Shown piece by piece: positions 48,254 through 56,707 of a stretch of DNA of 64,000 nt. The stretch is from JBDSLU01 sp963844435 (lineage in GTDB: Bacteria > Acidobacteriota > Vicinamibacteria > Vicinamibacterales > Vicinamibacteraceae). The notes beneath the pieces are model-generated. The model worked only from the letters and a program-made list of their open reading frames with translations, was not told the origin of the DNA and did not search any database. The DNA lies in NCBI GenBank assembly GCA_963844435.1, contig CAWJOG010000021.1, forward strand, positions 372,001 to 436,000, written 5' to 3'. Position numbers and translations under genes: made by a program. How positions within the stretch are numbered: the first letter of the stretch is position 1; every line of letters starts with the position of its first letter.

Positions 48254-48421
48254 TGGCCCGCTCCCAAGTCGCCCATGCTCGGCAGGAGCAGGCGGCCTGT
48301 TTCAGGGGACAACTTCCGGCGCCTGACCCAGGGCGGCGGGGGGCTGACACGGACCCGAACGGCGTGCTCTCGGGCCCGTGCCTGCGGCACCGTGGCCATG
48401 GAGGAGGGTCCGAACCGACCC

Positions 48422-48619
48422 CTAGTCCAAATCCCGGCGTTGCTTCTTTCGGCTCCGCTTCCGGGCCAGCGCCTGCTTTGCGCGACGCTTGTCTCCCGGC
48501 TTCAGATAGAACGAATGCTTCTTGATATCCTTGATGATATCTTCTTGCTGAACCTTACGCTTGAAACGGCGGAGGGCGCTTTCGATCGATTCGCCGTCCT
48601 GTACTTTCACTTCAGCCAC
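48422..48619 (-). CDS. rpsU: 30S ribosomal protein S21
   Basis: A 65-residue small-subunit protein. VAEVKVQDGESIESALRRFK and KDIKKHSFYLKPGDKRRAKQ are characteristic, ending in the basic RKRSRKKQRRDLD. The start is GTG at 48619 with GAGGGGG about 14 bases upstream. It is monocistronic in view, with a good promoter at 48742-48713 and a hairpin at the very 5' end of its leader. It is transcribed divergently from purD. Confidence 0.95.
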   Translation of the reverse strand: MAEVKVQDGESIESALRRFKRKVQQEDIIKDIKKHSFYLKPGDKRRAKQALARKRSRKKQRRDLD

Positions 48620-48679
48620 TAGTACCGAGCACCCCCTCTCGGGCTGAACTTTCCCGGCGGCTGTCAGCGCACCGGGATC

Positions 48680-48703
48680 CCTCTCAGGAAACGGCCTGAG
48701 AGG
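48680..48703 (-). promoter_or_regulatory. 5'-terminal hairpin in the rpsU leader
   Basis: CCTCTCAGG and CCTGAGAGG form a perfect 9-bp stem with a 6-base loop. The predicted transcription start is near 48706, so the hairpin would be the first structure of the mRNA, about 60 bases before the GTG. It could protect the 5' end or take part in translational control by S21; both are inference. Confidence 0.5.
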
Positions 48704-48712
48704 CAAACAAGC

Positions 48713-48742
48713 ACTATAGTGAGCATGGGCTAGCCGCGTCAA
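48713..48742 (-). promoter_or_regulatory. sigma-70-type promoter of rpsU
   Basis: On the minus strand TTGACG (48742-48737) and TATAGT (48718-48713) are separated by 18 bases, giving a leader of about 87 bases. Confidence 0.75.
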
Positions 48743-48796
48743 TAGCGCCAACCCCGAGTCTGTTGGGGCGCGGGCTGGTCTCGTCGGCTGGCGCCG

Positions 48797-48825
48797 GGTT
48801 CCTCGACTGGTCGGCGGGAGGAACC
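48797..48825. promoter_or_regulatory. inverted repeat upstream of purD
   Basis: GGTTCCTC (48797-48804) and its exact complement GAGGAACC (48818-48825) are separated by 13 bases and overlap where the purD -35 would lie. It could be an operator for a regulator of purine synthesis. Confidence 0.35.
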
Positions 48826-48839
48826 GTGCAAAACCAACA

Positions 48840-48845
48840 TACAAT
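48840..48845 (+). promoter_or_regulatory. -10 element of purD
   Basis: TACAAT lies 9 bases before the ATG at 48855, with no ribosome site between, predicting a leader of only about three bases. Confidence 0.5.
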
Positions 48846-48854
48846 CGCTCGCCT

Positions 48855-50138
48855 ATGAGGGTCCTCGTGGTGGGCGGAGGCGCGCGCGAGCACGCGCTGG
48901 CCTGGAAGCTCCGGCAGGAATCGGGCGTGTCTGCGGTGGTGACGGCGCCTGGTAACCCGGGGACGGCCCTGCTGGGCCCGGCCTACCCCGTTTCGGCGAC
49001 GGACATCGACGGGCTGGTCGATCTCGGCCCGGTCCGAGGCGATCGACCTGACCATCGTCGGCCCCGAGGCGTCGCTCGAGCGCGGACTCGCGGATGCCTT
49101 TGCGTCTGAAGGACTTGTTCTGTTCGGACCGACCCGCCAGGCGGCCCGCCTGGAGACCAGCAAGGCGTTCGCGAAGCACCTGATGGGCCTCGCCGGCGTG
49201 CCGACCGCCCGCTATCGCGTCGCCGAGACCCCGGAGCAGGCGATCACTGCCGTGGAAGAGTTGGGCGGCGCGGTGGCGCTGAAGGCCGACGGTCTGGCCG
49301 GCGGCAAGGGCGTCATCGTCACCGAGGAGCCGGAGGACGCGCTCGCCGCCATCGAGGCGCTGATGGTGCACCGCAAGGTCGGCGACGCCGGGCGGACGCT
49401 GGTGGTCGAGGAGCGCCTCCAAGGCCCGGAAGTGTCGTTCTTCGCCGTCGCCGACGGCGACCGGGCCATCGCGCTGTCGTCGGCGCAGGATCACAAGCGG
49501 GTCTTCGACGACGATCGCGGGCCGAACACGGGCGGCATGGGCGCCTTCTCGCCGAGCCCGCTGCTCACGCGCGACCTCGAGGCGCGGGTGATGCACGAGA
49601 TCGTCGATCCCGTGATCGACGCGATGAAGGCCGACGGTGCTCCGTTCCGCGGCTTCCTCTACGTCGGCCTGATGTTGACGGCCGACGGCCCCAAGGTCAT
49701 CGAGTTCAATGTCCGCCTCGGCGATCCCGAGGCGCAGGTGCTGCTGCCGCGGCTGCGCGTCGATCTCTCCGAACTGCTGATGGCGGCGGCCTGCGACGGC
49801 ATTCCCGCCGGCTACCGCGTCGAGGCCAGCGACCAGCCGCACGTCGGCGTCGTGCTCGCGTCGGCCGGCTACCCGGATCACGTGCATCCCGGGCATCCGA
49901 TTACCGGTTTCGACCAGGCGGCGGCACTCGACGACGTCCTCGTCTTCCACGGCGGCACGCGCAAGGACAAGGATCGGATCGTCACCGCCGGCGGGCGCGT
50001 GGTCGACCGTGGTCGGACGCGGCACGGATTTCCAGGCCGCGATCGATCGCGCCTACGCCGGCGTCGGCGGCGATCCAGTTCGAGGGCGTGCACGTTCGGC
50101 GCGACATCGGCCGCAAGGCGCTCGGAGGTCCATCGTGA
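48855..50138 (+). CDS. purD: phosphoribosylamine-glycine ligase, three frameshifts
   Basis: Third... step enzyme of purine synthesis that joins glycine to phosphoribosylamine using ATP. The N-domain starts MRVLVVGGGAREHALAWKL and continues, after a frame change near 49037, with AIDLTIVGPEASLERGLADA. The ATP-grasp domain has LKADGLAGGKGVIVT, GPNTGGMGAFSPSPLL and IEFNVRLGDPEAQVLLPRL. Frames change again near 50003 and 50068; joined, the end reads GTDFQAAIDRAYAGVGG then IQFEGVHVRRDIGRKALGG with the stop at 50138. All family motifs are present, and purD is normally essential for purine prototrophy, so assembly indels are likely. Confidence 0.92.
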
Positions 50139-50764
50139 TTCGCCGCATCGCACCCGTCGTGGCCGCCCTCGGGCTGGTCGCGCTGGCCATCTGGCTGCCG
50201 CGGGAGGAACAGGTCGCCGCCGACAACCCGATCGGCGAGGCGCCGCAGGGCGTCGAGCTCCGCGCCGAGCGCGCCGCGGCCGCCGCGCCGTTCGTCGAGC
50301 GCTGGGATCTCAGCTTTCCGGCGACGCCTCCGGCGTCGCAGTCGCTCGCGCTGCAGATCGGTGAGGCCACCGGCGCGACCGCGCCGGGCCGTCTGACCGC
50401 GAGCGCGGCCGATCCGGCGGCGTTCCTCGATCGCCTCGGCGTCGTCCTGAGCGCCCCCGCGCCTGCCGGACCCGAGCCGGCGCCGGTGCCGGCGCTCGAC
50501 GTGCGGCTGGATCTGCTGGGCGAGCGCCTCTCGGTCGGCCACGGCGACGTCGGCGCGACCATCATCGCCGGCGCGTTCGTCGCGGAGCCGGCCGGCACGT
50601 GGCGCGTCTACCGGCTGACGCTCGGCGAGGGCGGGCCGCAGTGCTTCCTCGGCGTCAGCGCCGACGAGCACGCCGCGGTGCTGCTGCCGCGGGCGCTCGA
50701 CGACGGCCCCGCCATCCTGGAGCGCTTCCGGGCGCTCCTCGTGCGCGGGCCGGCGGCCAGCTGA
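50135..50764 (+). CDS. hypothetical protein with N-terminal membrane anchor
   Basis: A 209-residue protein from a GTG that overlaps the purD stop (GTGA). Residues 4-20 (RIAPVVAALGLVALAIWL) are a membrane anchor or uncleaved signal. The rest is a mixed domain (VERWDLSFPATPPASQSLAL, GTWRVYRLTLGEGG, AAVLLPRALDDGPAILERF). No family is recognised. It is followed 11 bases later by the exporter ATPase, so it lies in one transcription unit from purD to the exporter. Confidence 0.7.
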   Translation: MIRRIAPVVAALGLVALAIWLPREEQVAADNPIGEAPQGVELRAERAAAAAPFVERWDLSFPATPPASQSLALQIGEATGATAPGRLTASAADPAAFLDRLGVVLSAPAPAGPEPAPVPALDVRLDLLGERLSVGHGDVGATIIAGAFVAEPAGTWRVYRLTLGEGGPQCFLGVSADEHAAVLLPRALDDGPAILERFRALLVRGPAAS

Positions 50765-50775
50765 GGGCTCCGGCG

Positions 50776-51732
50776 GTGGCGATCATCGAAGCGCGCGGGC
50801 TGGCGCGCGCGTTCACGACGAAACAGGGCCGGGTCGAGGCGGTCTGCGGCGTCGACTTCGTCGTCGAGCCCGGCGAGATCGTCGGCTTCCTCGGCCCGAA
50901 CGGCGCCGGCAAGACGACCACGCTGCGGATGCTGACGACGCTCCTGCAGCCGACGGCGGGCTCGGCCCGCGTGGTCGGCTGCGACCTGCTCGCCGATCCC
51001 CAAGGCGTGCGCGAGCGCATCGGCTACGTCTCGCAGGTCGGCGGCACCGATCCGTCGTGCCCGGTGGCCGAGGAGCTGATCCTGCAGGGCGAGCTGCACG
51101 GCCTGTCGTACTCCGAAGCGAAGCGCCGCGCGGAAGCGCTCTACGACGACCTGGACCTGCGGGCGATCGCGGCGCGGCCGGCCGGCTCGTTGTCCGGCGG
51201 CCAGCGCCGGCGGCTCGACATCGCGCTCGGGCTCGTCCACCGTCCACCGCTGCTGTTCCTCGACGAGCCGAGCACCGGTCTCGATCCGCAGAGCCGCAGC
51301 CACTTGTGGGACCTGGTCCGGCGGCTCCGGGTCGAACAGAAGACGACCGTCTTCCTGACCACCCACTATCTCGACGAGGCGGATGCGCTCGCCGATCGGC
51401 TGCTGATCATCGACCACGGCCGCATCGTCGCCGAGGGCACGCCGGACGAGCTGAAGCGGCGGATCTCGGGCGACGTCGTCACGCTGGAGATCCGCGGCGA
51501 CGTCGAGCGGGCGCGGCTGGCGATCGCCGGCCATCCCGGCGTCCGCGACGTCACCGGCGGCGGCGCCACGCTGCGCCTCACCGTCGACCAGGGCGAGCGC
51601 GCCCTCGTCGAGCTGGTGCGGCTGCTCGACGAAACGGGCGCCACGCTCGTGTCGGTCAACCTGTCGCGGCCGACGCTCGACGACGTCTTCCTCACCGTCA
51701 CCGGCCGATCGCTGCGCGAAGACGCCGCCTGA
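50776..51732 (+). CDS. DrrA-type ABC exporter ATPase
   Basis: A 318-residue ATPase of the daunorubicin-resistance family. It has Walker A GFLGPNGAGKTTTLRML, the Q-loop IGYVSQVGGTDPSC, signature LSGGQRRRLDIALGLV, Walker B LLFLDEPSTGLDPQS and the DrrA C-terminal region ending LSRPTLDDVFLTVTGRSLRE. It is coupled to the permease gene 3 bases downstream. The family exports drugs, lipids or glycolipids; the substrate here is unknown. Confidence 0.94.
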   Translation: MAIIEARGLARAFTTKQGRVEAVCGVDFVVEPGEIVGFLGPNGAGKTTTLRMLTTLLQPTAGSARVVGCDLLADPQGVRERIGYVSQVGGTDPSCPVAEELILQGELHGLSYSEAKRRAEALYDDLDLRAIAARPAGSLSGGQRRRLDIALGLVHRPPLLFLDEPSTGLDPQSRSHLWDLVRRLRVEQKTTVFLTTHYLDEADALADRLLIIDHGRIVAEGTPDELKRRISGDVVTLEIRGDVERARLAIAGHPGVRDVTGGGATLRLTVDQGERALVELVRLLDETGATLVSVNLSRPTLDDVFLTVTGRSLREDAA

Positions 51733-51735
51733 GTC

Positions 51736-52494
51736 ATGCGCCTGCTTCGAGACATCCTCCTGATCTACCGGCGCCAGGTGCGGCAGTCGCTGCGCGTGCC
51801 GATGACGCTGGTCCTCGGCCTGCTGCAGCCGATCCTCTACCTGCTGTTCTTCGGACCAGTGTTCTCGCAGGTCTCGAAATCGTTCGGGACGGAGGCCACC
51901 GGCCTGGAGCTGTTCGTGCCCGGCATCCTCGTGCAGCTCGGGATGTTCAGCAGCGCCTTCGTCGGCTTCGGCATCATCGCGGAGCTGCGGCAGGGGATCA
52001 TCGAGCGGTTCCGGGTGACGCCGGTCAGCCGCCTGGCGCTGCTCCTCGGGCGCGTCCTGCGCGACGCGTCGCTGCTCGGTCTGCAGGGCTGCGTCCTGCT
52101 GCTGCTGGCGCTGGTGCTCGGCCTGCGTGCGCCGGTTGCGGGCCTGATCCTCGCGCTGGGCCTGGTCGTCGTCCTCGGCATCGCGCTGTCGTCGCTGTCC
52201 TACGCGCTCGGCCTGGTGACGCGGCAGGAGTTCGTGTTCGCGCCGTTCCTGAACATGGTGCTGGTGCCGGTGCTGCTGCTGTCCGGCATCCTCCTGCCGA
52301 TGACGATGGCGCCGGACTGGCTGCGGACGCTGTCGCGGTTCAACCCGCTGTCGCACATCGTCGACGCGATCCGCGACGCCTTCCTCGGCCGCTACCTGAC
52401 CCTGCACGTGGTGGGCGGCACGCTTGCGGTGATGGCACTGGCCGTCGTTTCCGTCACCCTGGCGACACGATTGTTCCTTCGGGAAAATGCCTGA
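51736..52494 (+). CDS. ABC-2-type exporter permease, DrrB type
   Basis: A 252-residue inner-membrane permease with six helices (LVLGLLQPILYLLFFGPVF; LGMFSSAFVGFGIIAELRQG; GLILALGLVVVLGIALSSLS; VLVPVLLLSGILLPM). The conserved ERFRVTPVSRLALLLGR and FNPLSHIVDAIRDAFLGRY match ABC-2 membrane proteins. It completes the exporter with the preceding ATPase. Confidence 0.94.
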   Translation: MRLLRDILLIYRRQVRQSLRVPMTLVLGLLQPILYLLFFGPVFSQVSKSFGTEATGLELFVPGILVQLGMFSSAFVGFGIIAELRQGIIERFRVTPVSRLALLLGRVLRDASLLGLQGCVLLLLALVLGLRAPVAGLILALGLVVVLGIALSSLSYALGLVTRQEFVFAPFLNMVLVPVLLLSGILLPMTMAPDWLRTLSRFNPLSHIVDAIRDAFLGRYLTLHVVGGTLAVMALAVVSVTLATRLFLRENA

Positions 52495-52615
52495 GACGAT
52501 ACAGTCGAGCTTTGCCGGCCGGATCGGTCCGCTTTACGCGGCCGTCAAATTGCCGTAGACTCTACAGTTACGGCCGAACGCTCAACGGAGCGCGCGGCCG
52601 TGTCAGTTTTCGCCC

Positions 52616-53689
52616 ATGCCCAATCGCCCCGTCGAGGTGAGCCTCGAGGTGAATCCCGCCGCCAGGCTCGACGTCATCGACGTGGGTCAGGAAGTGCGGG
52701 ACCGACACGGTGACGCGCTCGAGCCCTTCCCGCGGGCGCTCTACTGCTCCTTCCACACGACCGCCGGCTACCTGGATCAGGGGCTGGCGACGCGGCTCCA
52801 GCAGGAAGGCGAGCCGGGCGTCGAGCCGTTCGTGCGGGTCTTCAAGACGATCTTCCCGGAAGGCGCCGGCTACCAGCACGACAACCTGGAGCTGCGCAAC
52901 GAGCTGTCCGAGGAGCAGAAGCGCAACGAGCCGCAGAACGCCGATTCGCACCTGGCCTTCATCGGTGCCGGCCTGCGCAACTGCGTCACCTACCGGCACC
53001 GTCCGGGTGAGCCGGTCTACTTCGTCGACCTGGACGGGGTGAACGAGGGCCAGGCGCGTCAACGCCAGACCACGATCGTCGGCTTCAGCGAGGAAGAGGA
53101 AGTCGTCCGCGAGCGCCTGGTGATCCCGGTGTCCGCGCACCCGATCGACTCGGTGAACCTGAAGGACCCGAAGCTCGGCCTCTACGAGCAGATCGAGGCG
53201 CTCACCGCGAAGCACGACGTGCCGAAGGGCCGCGTCCGCATCGAGCTGGCCAAGGGCGAGCGCCACGCCGGCCTCACCGTCAACGAGTACGAGACGCTGC
53301 TGATGCGCCACGACCTCGCCGAGGTGCTGCGCGAGCCGCTGCGCTTCATGCGCGAGAAGGCGTCGCACCTGCTGGCGCGGCCGCGCGCCATCCCCAACCG
53401 CAGCCTGGACTATGCCAAGTACGACATGGTCCAGATCTTCAATCAGCTCTTCGACACGTTCCGCATGAACGAGTCGGTGGTGGAGCGCCTGGCGGCGCGC
53501 GTGCTGGCGGTGCCGGCGTCGCGCTTCCTCCGGATGAAGCGCTCCGTGAGCCTGCTCGTGTCCGATCGCGTGACCGAAGGCGTCGGGCGGCCGATCCAGG
53601 GCACCTACCAGAGCCCGATCCTCGTGCAGTGGGCCAAGGCGTCGGCCAAGCAGCGCGAGGTCGAAGTCGTCCTGACCCGCTTCAAGTAG
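52616..53689 (+). CDS. protein with YjbQ/UPF0047-like N-terminal domain
   Basis: A 357-residue cytosolic protein. Residues 1-160 match the pattern of UPF0047 (YjbQ): YCSFHTTAGYLDQ, then NEPQNADSHLAFIGAGLRNC, then VYFVDLDGVNEGQARQR, in the order and spacing of the family's HTTA, NADSHL and DGxRxR motifs. The following 200 residues (EQIEALTAKHDVPKGRVRIE, NQLFDTFRMNESVVERLAAR) are an added domain I do not recognise. Upstream, TTTACG, 17 bases, TAGACT forms a moderate promoter. It is monocistronic, after the exporter. Confidence 0.65.
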   Translation: MPNRPVEVSLEVNPAARLDVIDVGQEVRDRHGDALEPFPRALYCSFHTTAGYLDQGLATRLQQEGEPGVEPFVRVFKTIFPEGAGYQHDNLELRNELSEEQKRNEPQNADSHLAFIGAGLRNCVTYRHRPGEPVYFVDLDGVNEGQARQRQTTIVGFSEEEEVVRERLVIPVSAHPIDSVNLKDPKLGLYEQIEALTAKHDVPKGRVRIELAKGERHAGLTVNEYETLLMRHDLAEVLREPLRFMREKASHLLARPRAIPNRSLDYAKYDMVQIFNQLFDTFRMNESVVERLAARVLAVPASRFLRMKRSVSLLVSDRVTEGVGRPIQGTYQSPILVQWAKASAKQREVEVVLTRFK

Positions 53690-53695
53690 CCGCGC

Positions 53696-55166
53696 TCAGC
53701 GCGGCGGCGGCGCGGCCACCGCCTTCGCGGCCCCGGCGGTCGCCTTCCCCGACCCGGCCGACGCGTCCTGTCCGGCGGCCTCGTCGTCCCCCAACACGAT
53801 GTCGAGCTTCGGCTTGGACGCGCGCAGGCGTTCCACGCCGGCTGGCGTCACGTCCGTCTGCCACAGGTAGACGCGGCGGAGGCGGGGCAGCGCCGCCAGC
53901 GGCGCCAGGCCCGCGTCGGTGACGCGCGTGTCGTACAGGTTCAGCGTTTCGAGCTGGGCCAGCGGCGCCAGCGCCAGGAGCCCGCGATCCGTCGTCGCCG
54001 TGCGGCTGACGTCGAGGCGCGTGAGGTTCGTCATCTTGCCGATGGCGGGGAACGCGGCATCCGAGATCGCCGTGTCGGCCAGCGTCAGCCACAGGACGTG
54101 CGGCGCGAGCGGCGCGAGGCTGGCGACCCGTCCGTCGTCGGCGGCCGGCTCGCGTCCGCTGACCCGCGCGTCGAGGAAGGGCGAGCCGTCGGCGATGGAG
54201 CCGCAGCTCGACGCCGCGGTCGCGGATCGCCGCGAGCCGCGCCGCGTCTGGCGCCGCCAGCGATACCGGCGGGATGGTCGGACCGCCGCGCGCGAGCGGA
54301 CCGAGCCGCGCTTCGATCACGGGCAGCACGTCGGGCGGGACGTCCAGCTCCACGAGCGGCTGCTCGAAGGACGCGCCGCTGTCGATCCACCATCGCAGCA
54401 GCCCGGCGTCCGCGGCCGGGAGCGGCCGCTGTCCGCGCGGCGGCATGACGTCCGCGTGATCGGCCGGGAGCCACACGCGGCGCACCAGCTCGCTGGCGAG
54501 GGCGCGCCCGGGCGTCACGACGGGGCCGTGATCGCCGCCCTTGAGGATCGCCTCGGGCGTGTCGAGGACGAGGCCGCCGCGGGCCGCGCCGGCCGTGTGG
54601 CAGGACGTGCAATGGCGCTGCAGCACCGGCCGCACCAGCGTCGGGTAGACGGGCGCCCGCTCGATCGGGCCGCTGAACGCCGCGGCGGCCGGCGCGCCGG
54701 AGAGGCCGGCGACCAGCGTCCGGAGCGGCGCTGGCGCGAAGTCGGTGAGGTAGCCCTCGCCGTGCGTCAGCGTGGCGCCGAGATGGCCGGCGGCAGTGAG
54801 CGTAGCGAGCGTGAGGGCGAGCCCCGTCCGCACGAGCGCATCGCCGGCGCCGGTGCGCTGGCGGCGCCACGCGGCGAGCGCCGTGATCAGCGCGCCAATC
54901 GCGACCACGATGCCCAGCTGCAGATGGCGCTCGAACGTCGGGCCGCCGAAGCCGCCCGACGTGCCGAGCAGGTAGCCGGCGCTGGCCGCGATCGCCGCGG
55001 TGATCGCCGCGACGACCAGCAGCGGGAACCGTGCGGCGAGCCACGGCGGGCCGGTGCGCCGTCGAAGCGCGAGCAGTTCGAGCGCGCCGGCGAGCAGCAG
55101 GAACGCGATCGGAAAGTGGACGAGCAGCGGGTGGAAGCGGCCGACGAAGGCCGCGGCATCGCTCAC
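53696..55166 (-). CDS. membrane cytochrome c domain protein with leucine-rich repeats, one frameshift
   Basis: Residues 1-160 are a DUF2231-like membrane domain (FHPLLVHFPIAFLLLAGALE, then helices around ITAAIAASAGYLLGTSGG). A PSCyt1-type haem site follows (LQRHCTSCHTAGAARGGLVL) with the distal region VMPPRGQRPLPAADAGLLRW. After a frame change near 54195, several leucine-rich repeats (LTRLDVSRTATTDRGLLALA; LETLNLYDTRVTDAGLAPLA) end the protein. The GTG start at 55166 overlaps the DUF1501 stop. It is the last gene of the cytochrome operon. Confidence 0.82.
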
Positions 55167-56632
55167 GCCAGCAGGTCTTTCACCACGTGGCCGTGCACGT
55201 CGGTCAGCCGGTAGCGGCGGCCCTGGTGCTTGAAGAGCAGCCGCTCGTGGTCGACGCCGAGCAGGTGCAGCAGCGTCGCCTGGAAGTCGTGCACGTGGAC
55301 GGGGTCGCGCACCACGTTGTAGCCGAGCTCGTCGGTCTCGCCGTGGGTGTAGCCGCGCTTCACGCCGCCGCCGGCCATCCAGACCGAGAAGCAGCGCGGG
55401 TGGTGATCGCGGCCGTAGTTGTCCTTTTCGAGCTTGCCCTGCGAGTAGTTGGTGCGGCCGAACTCGCCGCCCCAGATGACCAGCGTGTCCTCGAGCAGCC
55501 CGCGGCGCTCGAGATCGACGACCAGCGCCGCCGACGCCTGATCGACCGACTTCGTCATCGTGCGGATGTCGTTCGGCAGGTTGCCGTGCTGGTCCCAGCC
55601 CTGGTGATAGAGCTGGATGAAACGGACGTTGCGCTCGGCCAGGCGCCGGGCCAGGAGGCAGTTGGCGGCGTAGGTGCCGGGCTTGCGCGCCTCCTCGCCG
55701 TACAGCTCGAAGACGGCGTCGGACTCCGTCGAGAGATCCATGGCATCGGGCACCGCCGTCTGCATGCGGTAGGCCATCTCGTACTGGGCGATGCGCGCGT
55801 CGATCTCCGGATCCATGGTGCGCGCGTGCTGCTGCTGCTCGAGCGTGCGCAGCGTATCGAGCATCCGCCGGCGGCTGGTGCGATCGATGCCCTTTGGATC
55901 GTTCAGGAACAGCACCGGATCCTTGCCGCCGCGGAACTGCACGCCCTGGTGCTGCGACGGCAGGAAGCCGCTGCCCCACAGCCACGAGTAGAGCGGCTGA
56001 TCGCCCTCGCGGGCGCGCGACAGCAGGACGATGAAGCCGGGCAGGTTGCCGTTCTCGGAGCCGAGCCCGTAGGAGAGCCACGCGCCGATCGACGGCCGGC
56101 CGGCCTGCTGCGATCCGGTCTGGACGAACGTCACCGCGGGATCGTGGTTGATGGCCTCGGTGTGCATCGACCGGACGATGCACAGCTTGTCGACGATCCG
56201 CGCGGTGTGGGGAAGCAGTTCGCTGACCCAGATGCCGCTCTTGCCGTGGCGGGCGAAGTCGAACTGCGAGCCGGCCATCGGGAACGACTTCTGGTGCGCG
56301 GTCATCCCGGTGAGCCGCTGGCCCTTGCGGATCGACTCCGGCAGCTCCTCGCCGTTCATCGTGCGGAGGCGCGGCTTGTAGTCGAACAGCTCGAGCTGCG
56401 ACGGGCCGCCGCTCTGGAACAGGTAGATGACGCGCTTGACGCGCGGGACAAGGTGCGGCGACGAGAGCAGCGGCGCGCCGGCCGGCCCGGCGGCGCCCTG
56501 CGATGCGGGTGCGGCCGCCAGCAGCGAGGGATCGAGCAGCGCCGCCAGCGCCGTCGAGCCGATGCCGAGGCTCGCCGCCGACAGGAAGTGCCGCCGCGTG
56601 CAGTTGAACTTCAGGTCGTCCAATCCATCCAT
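55163..56632 (-). CDS. DUF1501 domain protein with Tat signal
   Basis: A 489-residue exported protein of the sulfatase/phosphatase-like DUF1501 family. CTRRHFLSAASLGIGSTAL is a twin-arginine signal. Motifs include VIYLFQSGGPSQLELFDYKP, SMHTEAINHDPAVTF, VDLERRGLLEDTLVIWGGEF, GRTNYSQGK and RDHHPRCFSVWMAGGGVKRG. Members are nearly always encoded next to DUF1549/DUF1553 cytochrome proteins, as here; the substrate is not known. ATG 56632 is preferred to the one at 56647. Confidence 0.9.
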   Translation of the reverse strand: MDGLDDLKFNCTRRHFLSAASLGIGSTALAALLDPSLLAAAPASQGAAGPAGAPLLSSPHLVPRVKRVIYLFQSGGPSQLELFDYKPRLRTMNGEELPESIRKGQRLTGMTAHQKSFPMAGSQFDFARHGKSGIWVSELLPHTARIVDKLCIVRSMHTEAINHDPAVTFVQTGSQQAGRPSIGAWLSYGLGSENGNLPGFIVLLSRAREGDQPLYSWLWGSGFLPSQHQGVQFRGGKDPVLFLNDPKGIDRTSRRRMLDTLRTLEQQQHARTMDPEIDARIAQYEMAYRMQTAVPDAMDLSTESDAVFELYGEEARKPGTYAANCLLARRLAERNVRFIQLYHQGWDQHGNLPNDIRTMTKSVDQASAALVVDLERRGLLEDTLVIWGGEFGRTNYSQGKLEKDNYGRDHHPRCFSVWMAGGGVKRGYTHGETDELGYNVVRDPVHVHDFQATLLHLLGVDHERLLFKHQGRRYRLTDVHGHVVKDLLA

Positions 56633-56707
56633 CGCAATTCCTGCCACATTTCCGAGTCTCTCGGGAAGACCATCGTAAGCAGCATCGGGAGCTGCATCGG
56701 GAGCGGT

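Noticed and set aside
48254..48421. Possible tRNA on the minus strand (T-arm-like GTTCGGGTCC near 48340)
   Set aside because: The loop lacks the invariant A58 and no pairing acceptor stem or anticodon arm could be found at tRNA spacing.
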